From Lachnospiraceae bacterium (GTDB lineage Bacteria; Bacillota; Clostridia; Lachnospirales; Lachnospiraceae), in NCBI GenBank assembly GCA_030825115.1, contig JAPJQL010000001.1, positions 232,253-296,252 on the forward strand: 64,000 nucleotides of DNA, written 5' to 3'. Below, in pieces: positions 42,392 through 50,265 of this stretch (its first letter is position 1; each line of letters opens with the position of its first letter). The translations under genes and the position numbers were made by a program. Below the pieces are notes generated by a model. The model saw only the letters and a program-made list of their open reading frames with translations. It was not told the DNA's origin and did not search any database.

Positions 42392-43273
42392 TCAAAAAAA
42401 TTTTTCCAAAATATCTGCCAGCTTCCCCTTCTTCTCTTCGTCCATCCCTGTCAGCGGCAGGCGGCATGTTTCCCCGCAGATTCCCGTCATGGCAAGCGCT
42501 GCCTTGACCGGAACCGGATTTACATCCCAGAACAGCGCATCCATCAGTTCGAGAAGCCCAAGCTGCAGTTTTCTGCTCTCCGCCGTCTTTCCATCCAAAA
42601 ACAGGCGGCACATCTCATGCATCTGGCGTGGAACCAGATTTCCCGCCACCGAAACTACGCCTTTCCCGCCAAGGGCCATGACAGGCAGGGTCTGGTCGTC
42701 ATTTCCCGAATAGATATCAAACCCGTCCCCGCAGAGCGCCGCCGTCCTGGCGATCAGCGAAAGGTTCCCGCTGGCATCCTTGGTTCCCCGGATACCCGGA
42801 TGGGCAGAAAGGATCTGGTAAGTTTCCGGCTGGATCGTCACCCCGGTACGGCTTGGAACATGATACAAGAGCATGGGAATCTCCACGTGGTCTGCAACCT
42901 CCGTAAAATGGCGCACCAGCCCTTCCTGGGACGTCTTGTTGTAATAGGGCGTCACCTGTAAGAGGGCATCCGCCCCCAGGCCCTGGGCCGCCTTTGACAG
43001 CTCTATTGCACGGCGCGTACAGTTGCTTCCTGTCCCGGCGATCACAGGAACTCTTCCGTTCACATACCGGATGACAAAATCAATCAGCTCCAGCTTCTCC
43101 TTATCATCGAGAGTCGCCGATTCCCCTGTGGTTCCATTTACCACAACGGCATCGCTCTCCCCTTCTAAGATCCAGTCCAAAAGTCTTCTCATCCCCTGAA
43201 AGTCCAATGTGCCGTCCCGGTTCATCGGCGTCGCGACCGCGACCGCACTTCCTTCAAAAATACTCTGTCCCAT
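42392..43273 (-). CDS. dapA: 4-Hydroxy-tetrahydrodipicolinate synthase
   Basis: A 293-aa class I aldolase that condenses pyruvate with aspartate semialdehyde. Features: GTTGESATL, YYNKTSQEGLVRHF with the catalytic Tyr, and the Schiff-base Lys in GIRGTKDASGN (about residue 160). It is divergent from the dipicolinate synthase genes, which use the dehydrated DapA product, so this copy may serve spore dipicolinate formation as well as lysine and cell wall. N-acetylneuraminate lyase is a related family but lacks this context. Confidence 0.93.
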   Translation of the reverse strand: MGQSIFEGSAVAVATPMNRDGTLDFQGMRRLLDWILEGESDAVVVNGTTGESATLDDKEKLELIDFVIRYVNGRVPVIAGTGSNCTRRAIELSKAAQGLGADALLQVTPYYNKTSQEGLVRHFTEVADHVEIPMLLYHVPSRTGVTIQPETYQILSAHPGIRGTKDASGNLSLIARTAALCGDGFDIYSGNDDQTLPVMALGGKGVVSVAGNLVPRQMHEMCRLFLDGKTAESRKLQLGLLELMDALFWDVNPVPVKAALAMTGICGETCRLPLTGMDEEKKGKLADILEKFF

Positions 43274-43343
43274 AGCTTCCTTCTACTCCGCATCAACAAA
43301 TATAATACCAAAATATGACAGCTTTCCGCTGTTGGTTCCGCTC

Positions 43344-43371
43344 ACCAACCATCTGTTTTTTTCATATAAAT
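43344..43371 (+). promoter_or_regulatory. Sigma-K-like promoter upstream of dpaA
   Basis: AC at 43344-43345, 17 bp, then CATATAAAT at 43363-43371 approximates the sigma-K pattern (AC, then CATANNNTA). dpaAB is sigma-K-dependent in Bacillus. The -10 match is imperfect. Confidence 0.35.
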
Positions 43372-43406
43372 CCTATATACCCTTATTTCCCGGAAAGGAG
43401 CTACCC

Positions 43407-44258
43407 ATGCATCATTTTCTCATTCTGGGCGGCGACCTCAGACAGCGGTATCTTGGCCATATTCTGAAACAGTCAGAACCAAACGTAACCGAATATTATG
43501 AATATTCTCCCTCCTTCTCCCTCAGTCAGGCAATGGAGGATTGCGATATCATCCTCTGTCCGGTTCCATTTTCCAGGGACGGGCAGACCCTTTTTTTCGA
43601 TCCGCCGCAGGCTGGCATCGAGATTCCGGCCTTTTTAAAGTGCCTGAAAAAAGGACACATCCTGTTTGGGGGCGTCCTTCCGTCTGCCGTCTCAGACCAC
43701 TGTAATTCTCATGCGATTCCCTGCTTCGACTTTATGGAGATGGAGGAAGTCGCCTGTAAAAATGCTGTTGCCACGGCAGAAGGCGCCATCGCAGAGGCAA
43801 TCTCACTCAGCCGGAAAAATCTCTGCCAAAGCAGCAGCCTTGTACTGGGGTGGGGACGGTGCGCCCAGGTGCTTGCCGACAGGCTGAAAGGGCTTGGCGC
43901 CCATGTGACGGCCGCGGCAAGGAATCAAAGAAAACTGGCGTCAGCCTGCGCCCTGAACTGTGACACCCTGCCTCTAAGCAGCCTGGAAGCCAGGGTCCAC
44001 CGCTTTGATTTTATCTTCAACACAGTGCCTGCTATGGTTTTAGACGCTTCCGTCATCCGCCACTTAAAACCGGAAACCATCATCATCGACATCGCCTCCG
44101 CCCCCGGCGGCACAGACTTTGAAGCGTGCAGCCGGCAAAACATCCGGGCAAAGCTCTGTCCCGGGCTTCCCGGCCTCTATGCCCCCTTAAGCTCTGCCGA
44201 AATCCTCTGCGAAGCCGTGACCGGGCAGTTATCAGAAAGGAGTCCCTTATGGAACTAA
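43407..44258 (+). CDS. dpaA: Dipicolinate synthase subunit A
   Basis: A 283-aa NAD(P)-binding protein (SpoVFA). It begins MHHFLILGGDLRQRYLG, with a second Rossmann region at VLGWGRCAQVLADRLKGLGA; FIFNTVPAMVL and DIASAPGGTDF are family landmarks. With DpaB it oxidises dihydrodipicolinate to dipicolinic acid in the mother cell. The ATG at 43407 follows AAAGGAG. It overlaps dpaB by 10 nt and is divergent from dapA. Confidence 0.93.
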   Translation: MHHFLILGGDLRQRYLGHILKQSEPNVTEYYEYSPSFSLSQAMEDCDIILCPVPFSRDGQTLFFDPPQAGIEIPAFLKCLKKGHILFGGVLPSAVSDHCNSHAIPCFDFMEMEEVACKNAVATAEGAIAEAISLSRKNLCQSSSLVLGWGRCAQVLADRLKGLGAHVTAAARNQRKLASACALNCDTLPLSSLEARVHRFDFIFNTVPAMVLDASVIRHLKPETIIIDIASAPGGTDFEACSRQNIRAKLCPGLPGLYAPLSSAEILCEAVTGQLSERSPLWN

Positions 44259-44833
44259 AAGGAAAACACATCGGTCTGGCAATCACAGGTTCTTTTTGTA
44301 CCTTTGCCAGAATCGAACAGGAAATCATAAACTTAAAAGAAACGGGAGCCATCCTCCACCCCATATTCTCCGACCATGTACAGACCATAGAATCCCGCTT
44401 TGGGGACACGGGCGCTTTTATCAGGCGGATCGCGGACATCACAAAAACAGCCCCCATCCTCTCCATCGAAGCCGCCGAACCGATCGGTCCCAGCGGCTGT
44501 CTGGATATCCTCCTCATCGCCCCCTGCACCGGAAATACCCTGGCAAAGCTGGCAGCCGGGATCACCGACACCCCCGTTCTGATGGCAGCAAAAGCCCATC
44601 TGCGGAACGGGAAACCGCTGGTGATCTCCGTCTCCACCAATGATGGAATGGGGATGAATTTTAAAAATATCGGAACACTCTACAACACCAAATCGATCTA
44701 TTTTGTGCCATTTGGACAGGATGACCCGGTAAAAAAGCCGGCCTCGCTGACAGCCTGCACCGGGCGGATCTGTGAGACGCTGCAGGCAGCTCTCGACGGC
44801 AGGCAGGTTCAGCCGGTTCTTCAGAATATATAG
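44249..44833 (+). CDS. dpaB: Dipicolinate synthase subunit B
   Basis: A 194-aa flavoprotein of the HFCD (Dfp) fold (SpoVFB). Characteristic segments are GLAITGSFCTFARIEQEI, PIGPSGCLDILLIAPCTGNT, AKLAAGITDTPVLMAAKAHL, and NDGMGMNFKNIG. It forms the active dipicolinate synthase with DpaA. The ATG at 44249 has AAGGAG upstream and lies within the last codons of dpaA. Confidence 0.93.
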   Translation: MELKGKHIGLAITGSFCTFARIEQEIINLKETGAILHPIFSDHVQTIESRFGDTGAFIRRIADITKTAPILSIEAAEPIGPSGCLDILLIAPCTGNTLAKLAAGITDTPVLMAAKAHLRNGKPLVISVSTNDGMGMNFKNIGTLYNTKSIYFVPFGQDDPVKKPASLTACTGRICETLQAALDGRQVQPVLQNI

Positions 44834-44841
44834 ACGGACCA

Positions 44842-44885
44842 AAGGGAAACGCCCGGCACCAAACTGCCGGACGACCTTTTCCCTT
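44842..44885 (+). terminator. Terminator-like hairpin after dpaB
   Basis: AAGGGAAA (44842-44849) pairs with TTTCCCTT (44878-44885); inner CCGGC pairs with GCCGG. No U-run follows, so efficiency is doubtful. Confidence 0.45.
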
Positions 44886-44927
44886 ATCCTCCACCAGCAT
44901 ATTTTATACTGTTTTTTCAAATACCGC

Positions 44928-44956
44928 TTGACAGTCTGAACGATCCGTGTTAGAGT
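44928..44956 (+). promoter_or_regulatory. Promoter of the cold-shock gene
   Basis: TTGACA at 44928-44933, 17-bp spacer, TAGAGT at 44951-44956. It gives a leader of about 125 nt. Confidence 0.7.
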
Positions 44957-44983
44957 GTAATAGTATTTTTAATAAGATTTTGA

Positions 44984-45058
44984 TTTCGCATGTTTTTGTA
45001 AGTCATTAATTTTTATTGATAACTTACAAAAGCATGTGATTTTTTATTTTAAGCGAAA
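44984..45058 (+). promoter_or_regulatory. Structured 5' leader of the cold-shock gene
   Basis: The leader contains nested complementary arms: ATTTCGC with GCGAAAT, and GCATG plus TTTTGTAAGT with ACTTACAAAA plus GCATG, followed by a T-rich stretch. Long structured leaders are typical of cspA-type mRNAs and act as temperature sensors; here the inner hairpin also resembles a terminator. Confidence 0.55.
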
Positions 45059-45086
45059 TATAATATTATAATTGGAGGTACCTATT

Positions 45087-45290
45087 ATGAATAACGGTAC
45101 AGTAAAATGGTTCAACAGCAGCAAGGGATTTGGATTTATCACTAACGACGAGACAGGCGAGGAAGTGTTTGTACACTTTTCCGGCATTGCTACCGATGGC
45201 TTCAAGACATTAGATGACGGCCAGAAAGTAACCTACGATACCGTACAGGGCAACCGTGGGATGCAGGCAGTCAATGTTCAGGCTGCATAA
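45087..45290 (+). CDS. csp: Cold-shock protein (CspA family)
   Basis: A 67-aa OB-fold nucleic-acid-binding protein. RNP1 (KGFGFITNDE) and RNP2 (VFVHFSGI) are intact; the opening MNNGTVKWFNSSKGFGF is canonical. It acts as an RNA chaperone. The ATG at 45087 has TTGGAGGT seven bases upstream. Monocistronic, with a structured leader and a terminator. Confidence 0.97.
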   Translation: MNNGTVKWFNSSKGFGFITNDETGEEVFVHFSGIATDGFKTLDDGQKVTYDTVQGNRGMQAVNVQAA

Positions 45291-45300
45291 ATAAGAATCA

Positions 45301-45349
45301 AAAGAGCGCCGAATCAGATGACTATCATCTGAAACAGCGCTCTTTTTTT
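45301..45349. terminator. Bidirectional terminator between csp and purD
   Basis: AAAGAGCGC pairs with GCGCTCTTT; an inner TCAGATGA/TCATCTGA stem completes the hairpin; seven Ts follow on the plus strand. Confidence 0.88.
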
Positions 45350-45371
45350 GTACCCATTTCACTCTTACGGC

Positions 45372-46646
45372 TTAAGCTTCATCAATCGCCTTCCCAATAT
45401 CATGCCTCATATATTTGTTCTCGAAAGAAACCCACTCCGTCGCCGCGTAGGCATTCGCCCGCGCCTCCTTTAAATCCTTTCCGGTGGCCGTCACGCCAAG
45501 CACACGCCCGCCGTTTGTGACGATAGCCCCGTCCGCGTCAAACCTGCTGCCCGCATGGAAGACATAATACCCGTCTTTTCCGTCAAATGCATCGAGCCCG
45601 CTGATCTGATACCCTTTCTCATATGCTTCCGGATATCCGTCGGAAGCCAGCACCACGCAGACAGCCGCATTCTCCTCAAATTCCAGAACGGTCTCATCAA
45701 GAGTTCCGTCGATGCACGCCTCAAACACATCCACGATATCGTTCTTCATCCGCGGCAGCACCACCTGGGTCTCCGGATCGCCAAACCTGGCGTTATATTC
45801 CAGCACCTTTGGTCCGTCCTCCGTCAGCATCAGACCAAAGAAAATAATTCCCTTAAATTCCCTTCCCTCTGCCTTCATGGCATCCACGGTCGCCTGATAG
45901 ATATGTTCCCGACAGAACGCATCCACTTCCTCCGTATAGAACGGACTCGGGGAAAACGTTCCCATCCCCCCGGTATTGAGCCCCTGGTCGCCGTCCTTCG
46001 CCCGCTTGTGGTCCTGGGCGGAAGTCATAATCTTAATCGTATTTCCATCCACAAATGACAGCACAGAGACTTCCCGCCCTGTCATGAATTCTTCAATCAC
46101 GATGCGGTTTCCTGCCTGACCAAACTGCTTGTCCATCATCAGGCTCTTGACGCCGTCCTTCGCCTCTTCCAGCGTATTGCAGATCAGCACGCCCTTCCCC
46201 AGCGCCAGCCCGTCCGCCTTCAGGACGATCGGCATCTTCGCCGTCTCAAGATACGCAAGCGCAGCTTCGGCAGAATCAAAGTTCTCATAAGCAGCCGTCG
46301 GAATCTTGTATTTCTTCATCAGGTCCTTGGAAAATGCCTTGGAGCCTTCCAGGATCGCTGCATTTTTTCTCGGTCCGAATACCCGCAGGCCCGCCGCTTC
46401 AAACGCATCCACCGCGCCTGCCGCAAGCGGATCGTCCGGTCCCACGATAACCAGGTCGATCTGCTTCTCCTTCGCAAAAGCAACCTGTCGGTCAAAATCC
46501 ATCACTCCGATATCCACGCACTCCGCCAGCTTTGCAATGCCAGCATTTCCCGGAGCGCAGTACAGTTTTTCCACCTTCGGGCTCTGCGCCGTCTTCCACG
46601 CAATCGCGTGCTCTCTGCCGCCTCCGCCAACAATCAGTACCTTCAT
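45372..46646 (-). CDS. purD: Phosphoribosylamine--glycine ligase
   Basis: A 424-aa ATP-grasp enzyme joining phosphoribosylamine and glycine. The N-terminal GGGGREHAIAWKTAQSPKVE and PGNAGIAKLAEC are diagnostic, with ATP-grasp residues at LKADGLALGKGVLIC and the ARFGDPETQVVLPRM segment. Last gene of the purE-M-N-D operon. Confidence 0.96.
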   Translation of the reverse strand: MKVLIVGGGGREHAIAWKTAQSPKVEKLYCAPGNAGIAKLAECVDIGVMDFDRQVAFAKEKQIDLVIVGPDDPLAAGAVDAFEAAGLRVFGPRKNAAILEGSKAFSKDLMKKYKIPTAAYENFDSAEAALAYLETAKMPIVLKADGLALGKGVLICNTLEEAKDGVKSLMMDKQFGQAGNRIVIEEFMTGREVSVLSFVDGNTIKIMTSAQDHKRAKDGDQGLNTGGMGTFSPSPFYTEEVDAFCREHIYQATVDAMKAEGREFKGIIFFGLMLTEDGPKVLEYNARFGDPETQVVLPRMKNDIVDVFEACIDGTLDETVLEFEENAAVCVVLASDGYPEAYEKGYQISGLDAFDGKDGYYVFHAGSRFDADGAIVTNGGRVLGVTATGKDLKEARANAYAATEWVSFENKYMRHDIGKAIDEA

Positions 46647-46679
46647 CAGTCATTCCTCCTTGATTTCTCCGCTGCCATC

Positions 46680-47276
46680 CTATGCGCCTGCCCCATTGGC
46701 GATCATATTGATCGCCTGAGGCAGAATCAGCCATTCCGCCTGTTCCATCACCCTGCGCTGAAGCGTTTGCGGCGTATCTCCCGGAAGCACCTCCACCGCC
46801 TTCTGAAGGATGATCGGACCGGTATCCATCCCACTGTCAACATAGTGGACCGTCGCGCCAGTCACCTTCACCCCGCGGGCGAGAGCCGCCTCATGTACCT
46901 TCAGACCATAGTAACCCACACCACAAAAAGAAGGAATCAGCGACGGATGGACATTGATGATCCGCCGTTCATACTTTTCAATCATCGCAGACGGTATCGT
47001 CACCAAAAATCCGGCCAGCACGATCAAATCCAGTCCGTACTCGTCCACCTTTGCCAAAAACGCCTCATTGAAGGCATCCCGGCTCTCGTAATCCTTCGGC
47101 GACATGCAGACTGCCTCAATCCCGTGGCGCTCTGCCCGTTCCAGGGCATAGGCGTTTTTATTGTTGCTGATGACCACAGAAACCTCGGCGCCTGTGATCT
47201 TCCCACTGTCTATCGCATCCAGGATCGCCTGCAGATTCGTACCTCCGCCGGATACCATCACTCCGATTCTCAGCAT
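46680..47276 (-). CDS. purN: Phosphoribosylglycinamide formyltransferase
   Basis: A 198-aa folate-dependent transformylase. The VMVSGGGTNLQAILDAI opening, the catalytic-region INVHPSLIPSFCGVGYYG (Asn-His), and HYVDSGMDTGPII with the active-site Asp are present. Its start overlaps the purM stop by 7 nt; it precedes purD. Confidence 0.96.
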   Translation of the reverse strand: MLRIGVMVSGGGTNLQAILDAIDSGKITGAEVSVVISNNKNAYALERAERHGIEAVCMSPKDYESRDAFNEAFLAKVDEYGLDLIVLAGFLVTIPSAMIEKYERRIINVHPSLIPSFCGVGYYGLKVHEAALARGVKVTGATVHYVDSGMDTGPIILQKAVEVLPGDTPQTLQRRVMEQAEWLILPQAINMIANGAGA

Positions 47277-48301
47277 AAGGTCACTCCCTTTTCGCCCGCT
47301 TCTACTGCGCCGATCACATACGGGGTATCCCCGGCCGATCTGATCGCCTCCATCGTCTTATCTACATCCGCAGGGTCTACGGCAACGATCATGCCGATGC
47401 CCATATTATAAGTATTGTACATCATCTCCTCAGCTACCCCGCCTTTTTCGGCAAGCATTTTAAAGATAGCCGGAACCTCATAGCTGTCCTTTTTGACCAC
47501 GGCACGCATCCCGTCCTTCAGCATACGCGGCACGTTCTCATAAAAACCGCCGCCTGTGATATGGCTGCACGCCTTTACCTTAACGCCTGCCGCTTTGACA
47601 GCCTTCAACGCCTTCACATAGATTCTGGTAGGAGCTAAAAGCGCCTCGCCCAGGGTCTTGCCAAGTTCATCATAATAAGTATCCAGCCCTTCCTTCGTCA
47701 GCTCCTTCTCAAACACCTTGCGCACCAGGGAAAATCCGTTGGAATGGACGCCGGTGGAAGCCATGCCGATCAGCACATCCCCATCCTGTAAGTCCGCTCC
47801 GGTTATCATGTCTTTTTTATCGCAGACACCGACGGCAAATCCCGCCAGGTCATAGTCCTCCTCCGGCATCAGCCCCGGATGCTCCGCCGTCTCGCCGCCG
47901 ATCAGAGCAGCCTCGGACTGGATACAGCCTTTTGCAACTCCCTTCACGATATCCGCAATCTTTTCCGGGAAATTCTTCCCACATGCAATGTAATCCAGAA
48001 AGAATAATGGCTCTCCCCCGGCGCAGGCGATATCGTTCACGCACATTGCCACTGCGTCAATCCCGATGGTGTCATGCTTGTCCATAATGATGGCAAGTTT
48101 TACCTTGGTACCACAGCCATCTGTCCCGGACAAAAGGACCGGTTCCTCCATCTCCTTAATCTTTGACAAGGAAAAAGCGCCGGAAAAACCGCCCAGACCG
48201 CCCAGCACTTCCTCGCGCATGGTTCTTTTTACATGCTCCTTCATCAGTTCTACCGACTTGTAACCTGCCTCAATATCTACTCCGGCTTTCTTGTAATCCA
48301 T
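47270..48301 (-). CDS. purM: Phosphoribosylformylglycinamidine cyclo-ligase
   Basis: A 343-aa PurM-fold enzyme forming aminoimidazole ribotide. Features: DYKKAGVDIEAGYKSVELMK, GTDGCGTKVKLA, GGETAEHPGLMPEEDYDLAG and HITGGGFYENVPRML. Two adjacent ATGs exist; the second (48299-48301) has better spacing from GGAGG, the first (48304) is also possible. Confidence 0.96.
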   Translation of the reverse strand: MDYKKAGVDIEAGYKSVELMKEHVKRTMREEVLGGLGGFSGAFSLSKIKEMEEPVLLSGTDGCGTKVKLAIIMDKHDTIGIDAVAMCVNDIACAGGEPLFFLDYIACGKNFPEKIADIVKGVAKGCIQSEAALIGGETAEHPGLMPEEDYDLAGFAVGVCDKKDMITGADLQDGDVLIGMASTGVHSNGFSLVRKVFEKELTKEGLDTYYDELGKTLGEALLAPTRIYVKALKAVKAAGVKVKACSHITGGGFYENVPRMLKDGMRAVVKKDSYEVPAIFKMLAEKGGVAEEMMYNTYNMGIGMIVAVDPADVDKTMEAIRSAGDTPYVIGAVEAGEKGVTLC

Positions 48302-48397
48302 CATCTTTCCTCCGCTCGACTATTCTATCTGTAAGGGTCATACTCTCCGCTTCGAGTATCCACTTTATCTCTGTGTTCCGCTTCCCATCAGCAGCAC

Positions 48398-48916
48398 TCA
48401 GTGCTTCATCTGCGCTAAATATTCCTTATATCCGATGCTCTCCAGCCTATCCGCCTTCTTCACGACTTCATTTTTAAGTGTCACAGAATACTCCTTCACC
48501 TTCTTAAGCAGCTCATCATCGGAAGTCGCCAGCATCTTTGCCGCTAAAATCCCCGCATTCGCTCCGCCGTTGATCGCCACGGTAGCAACCGGAATCCCGG
48601 ACGGCATCTGTACGATAGAATAAAGAGAATCCACACCGCCCAGATCAGAAGTCTTCATCGGAATGCCGATCACCGGCATCGGGAAGATTGCCGCGCACAT
48701 TCCCGGAAGATGCGCTGCCTTGCCGGCCCCCGCGATGATCACTTTCATGCCCTTGCCCTCGGCAGCCTTTGCCCACTCAAAAAAAACATCAGGTTCTCTG
48801 TGTGCGGAGATAATCGTAATCTCATAATCAATTCCAAACTGGTCCAGAATTTCCGCTGCCTTTGCCATAACCGGCATATCTGAGTCACTGCCCATAACAA
48901 TTCCAACTTTTGCCAT
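48398..48916 (-). CDS. purE: N5-carboxyaminoimidazole ribonucleotide mutase
   Basis: A 172-aa class I PurE. KVGIVMGSDSDMPVMAKAAE contains the conserved substrate-binding motif; SAHREPD carries the catalytic His; IAGAGKAAHLPGM is typical. The ATG at 48914-48916 follows AAGGAGAG; the longer frame starting at 48973 has no site. First gene of the purine operon. Confidence 0.95.
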   Translation of the reverse strand: MAKVGIVMGSDSDMPVMAKAAEILDQFGIDYEITIISAHREPDVFFEWAKAAEGKGMKVIIAGAGKAAHLPGMCAAIFPMPVIGIPMKTSDLGGVDSLYSIVQMPSGIPVATVAINGGANAGILAAKMLATSDDELLKKVKEYSVTLKNEVVKKADRLESIGYKEYLAQMKH

Positions 48917-49021
48917 TGTATGCTCTCCTTTTTTCCTGCCGCATCCGTTCATAAACCGGACAAACGCATTCATTAGTATTACTTATAATAAAAGTTAATA
49001 AATAAATCACAACTTATAATC

Positions 49022-49050
49022 ATAATACTAGATTTTTTTATTGCAGTCAA
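49022..49050 (-). promoter_or_regulatory. Promoter of the purEMND operon
   Basis: TTGACT at 49045-49050, 17-bp spacer, TATTAT at 49022-49027 on the minus strand. The roughly 100-nt leader has no recognisable purine riboswitch. Confidence 0.7.
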
Positions 49051-49061
49051 TAGGGGGAGAT

Positions 49062-49625
49062 TTAAAATATGAGAAATCTTTCAATTGGTGAAAGACCGAG
49101 TTCTTGGAGAAAATATTTCAAAGGAGAATACTGATATCGCCTTTTATATTCGGAGGGATGCAGAATAACAGCTCCGGTCACATGGTTTAAAAAATTTTGC
49201 ACAAAATCAATTGCTTCTTTTTTTATCTTATCAATGTTTTGCACGGTTTCTATATACTCATCTTTGTCAATTATTATATTCTCAGTATCCAGATATGAAC
49301 TTTTATTCACTATTACAATCTTGGTATAATCTAATCCTGATTTATGGACCATAGAACGGTTTGATTTTTTGAAATGAAATGCATATGGATGTTTAATCTC
49401 AGTTCGATATGGCACGCAGATAAAATAATCGTTACCTGCTTCAAAAATAATGCAGTGATAAGGTCTGTCTTTTTTCTCAAGTATCTCCGGATACTTTTCT
49501 TTTGGATACGCCGCAAAAAATGATTCTGTCAGCCTTAACACCTGGAAATCACACTTACCTATACTAATCTCTCCTTTCTTTCGTATAGAAAACAGGAGGC
49601 TTTCACTCCTCCTGTTCAAATTCAT
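49062..49625 (-). CDS. Probable type III toxin (ToxN/CptN/TenpN-like endoribonuclease)
   Basis: The reading frame is 187 codons, but the natural start may be AUA at 49560-49562 (166 aa), because AAGGAG lies 8 nt upstream of it and the ATG at 49625 precedes the terminator and lacks a site. Segments such as RPYHCIIFEAGNDYFICVPY, HPYAFHFKKSNRS and SGLDYTKIVIVNKSSYL read like the compact beta-barrel ToxN/CptN-type RNases, which are inhibited by a repeat RNA; this family match is from memory of the fold and not confirmed. Context is strong: promoter, two 51-52-nt repeats and a terminator directly precede it, as in type III toxin-antitoxin loci. Composition is AT-rich against its neighbours, a sign of transfer. 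Confidence 0.75.
   Translation of the reverse strand: MNLNRRSESLLFSIRKKGEISIGKCDFQVLRLTESFFAAYPKEKYPEILEKKDRPYHCIIFEAGNDYFICVPYRTEIKHPYAFHFKKSNRSMVHKSGLDYTKIVIVNKSSYLDTENIIIDKDEYIETVQNIDKIKKEAIDFVQNFLNHVTGAVILHPSEYKRRYQYSPLKYFLQELGLSPIERFLIF
49591..49616 (-). terminator. Terminator between antitoxin repeats and toxin
   Basis: AACAGGAGG pairs with CCTCCTGTT (9 bp, 8-nt loop), followed by TTCT on the minus strand. In type III systems such a terminator sets the ratio of antitoxin RNA to toxin mRNA. Confidence 0.75.
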
Positions 49626-49754
49626 CGCTCGGTCACTTTTTATTTTACCGACGAGTCAGAACCGTCACTCGTCTCATCGCCCGGTCAATTTTATTTTACC
49701 GACGAGTCAGAACCGTCACTCGTCTCATCATGCGATGCAGATATTCCTATCTGT
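49617..49754 (-). ncRNA. Probable type III antitoxin repeat RNA
   Basis: The predicted transcript from about 49754 begins with a CAGATA/TATCTG hairpin and runs through two tandem repeats before the terminator. Each repeat contains GACGAGT and its complement ACTCGTC, which can form a hairpin. Type III antitoxins are processed by their toxin into such repeat units, which then bind it as pseudoknots. Cleavage site and pseudoknot are not determined. Confidence 0.7.
49627..49729 (-). repeat. Two tandem 51-52-nt repeats
   Basis: Units 49627-49678 (52 nt) and 49679-49729 (51 nt) differ only at a few positions near one end (GCTCGGTCACTTTTTATTTT against GCCCGGTCAATTTTATTTT). A partial copy (CATC) follows the proximal unit. 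Not CRISPR: two units, no spacers. Confidence 0.95.
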
Positions 49755-49760
49755 TTTTTT

Positions 49761-49789
49761 ATTATATTCTATTTTTATCCGAACATCAA
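49761..49789 (-). promoter_or_regulatory. Promoter of the toxin-antitoxin locus
   Basis: TTGATG at 49784-49789, 17-bp spacer, perfect TATAAT at 49761-49766 on the minus strand, directly upstream of the repeats. Confidence 0.8.
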
Positions 49790-49835
49790 GTACCTTTTTA
49801 GTTATTCCGTCCAATTTGTTCCGTCCAGTCAGACA

Positions 49836-50228
49836 TTACGCTCTCACCATCTGCCCTTTGCCCGCTTCCAGCGCATTCTCCACCAGCTCCGTCACATCAT
49901 GGATCATCGCCCTTGAGAGATACGCCTGCAATACCATCGGCAGATTTGTCCCGCCTACCACCTCGATCGGACAATGCGTACCTGCAAGCTTCATCCGGGA
50001 CGCCACATTAAACGGAGAACCGCCGGTCAGATCCGCGAATACAGCGACACCCTCGCAGCCTTCCAGGCGCTCCATTGCGCCGTTTAACTTTTCCGTCAGA
50101 GTGTCGACAGAATCCTCCGGTTCAAAATCCACCGCCTCATACTGTTCCGTATCTCCCCCCAGCATCCTTAAGCTGCTCGTCAAACCTGCCGCAAAATTTC
50201 CATGTCCAGTAACAATGATCCCTATCAT
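49836..50228 (-). CDS. PTS EIIA component, mannose family
   Basis: A 130-aa EIIA domain of the mannose/fructose/sorbose family. The phosphoacceptor His is in GIIVTGHGNFAAGL (about residue 9), and LTGGSPFNVASRMK and VVGGTNLPM complete the signature. There is no EIIB, C or D gene nearby, so it may work with partners elsewhere or have a regulatory role. ATG at 50226-50228 with GGGGGA upstream. Confidence 0.9.
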   Translation of the reverse strand: MIGIIVTGHGNFAAGLTSSLRMLGGDTEQYEAVDFEPEDSVDTLTEKLNGAMERLEGCEGVAVFADLTGGSPFNVASRMKLAGTHCPIEVVGGTNLPMVLQAYLSRAMIHDVTELVENALEAGKGQMVRA

Positions 50229-50265
50229 TTTATCCCCCGCCCCAAACACAAAATAAATCTCACCG

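Noticed and set aside
48917..49020. Purine riboswitch upstream of purE
   Set aside because: The 100-nt leader is AT-rich and lacks the conserved junction sequences of guanine or adenine riboswitches.
49627..49729. CRISPR array
   Set aside because: Only two 51-52-nt units directly abut with no spacers, and there are no cas genes; an antitoxin RNA fits better.
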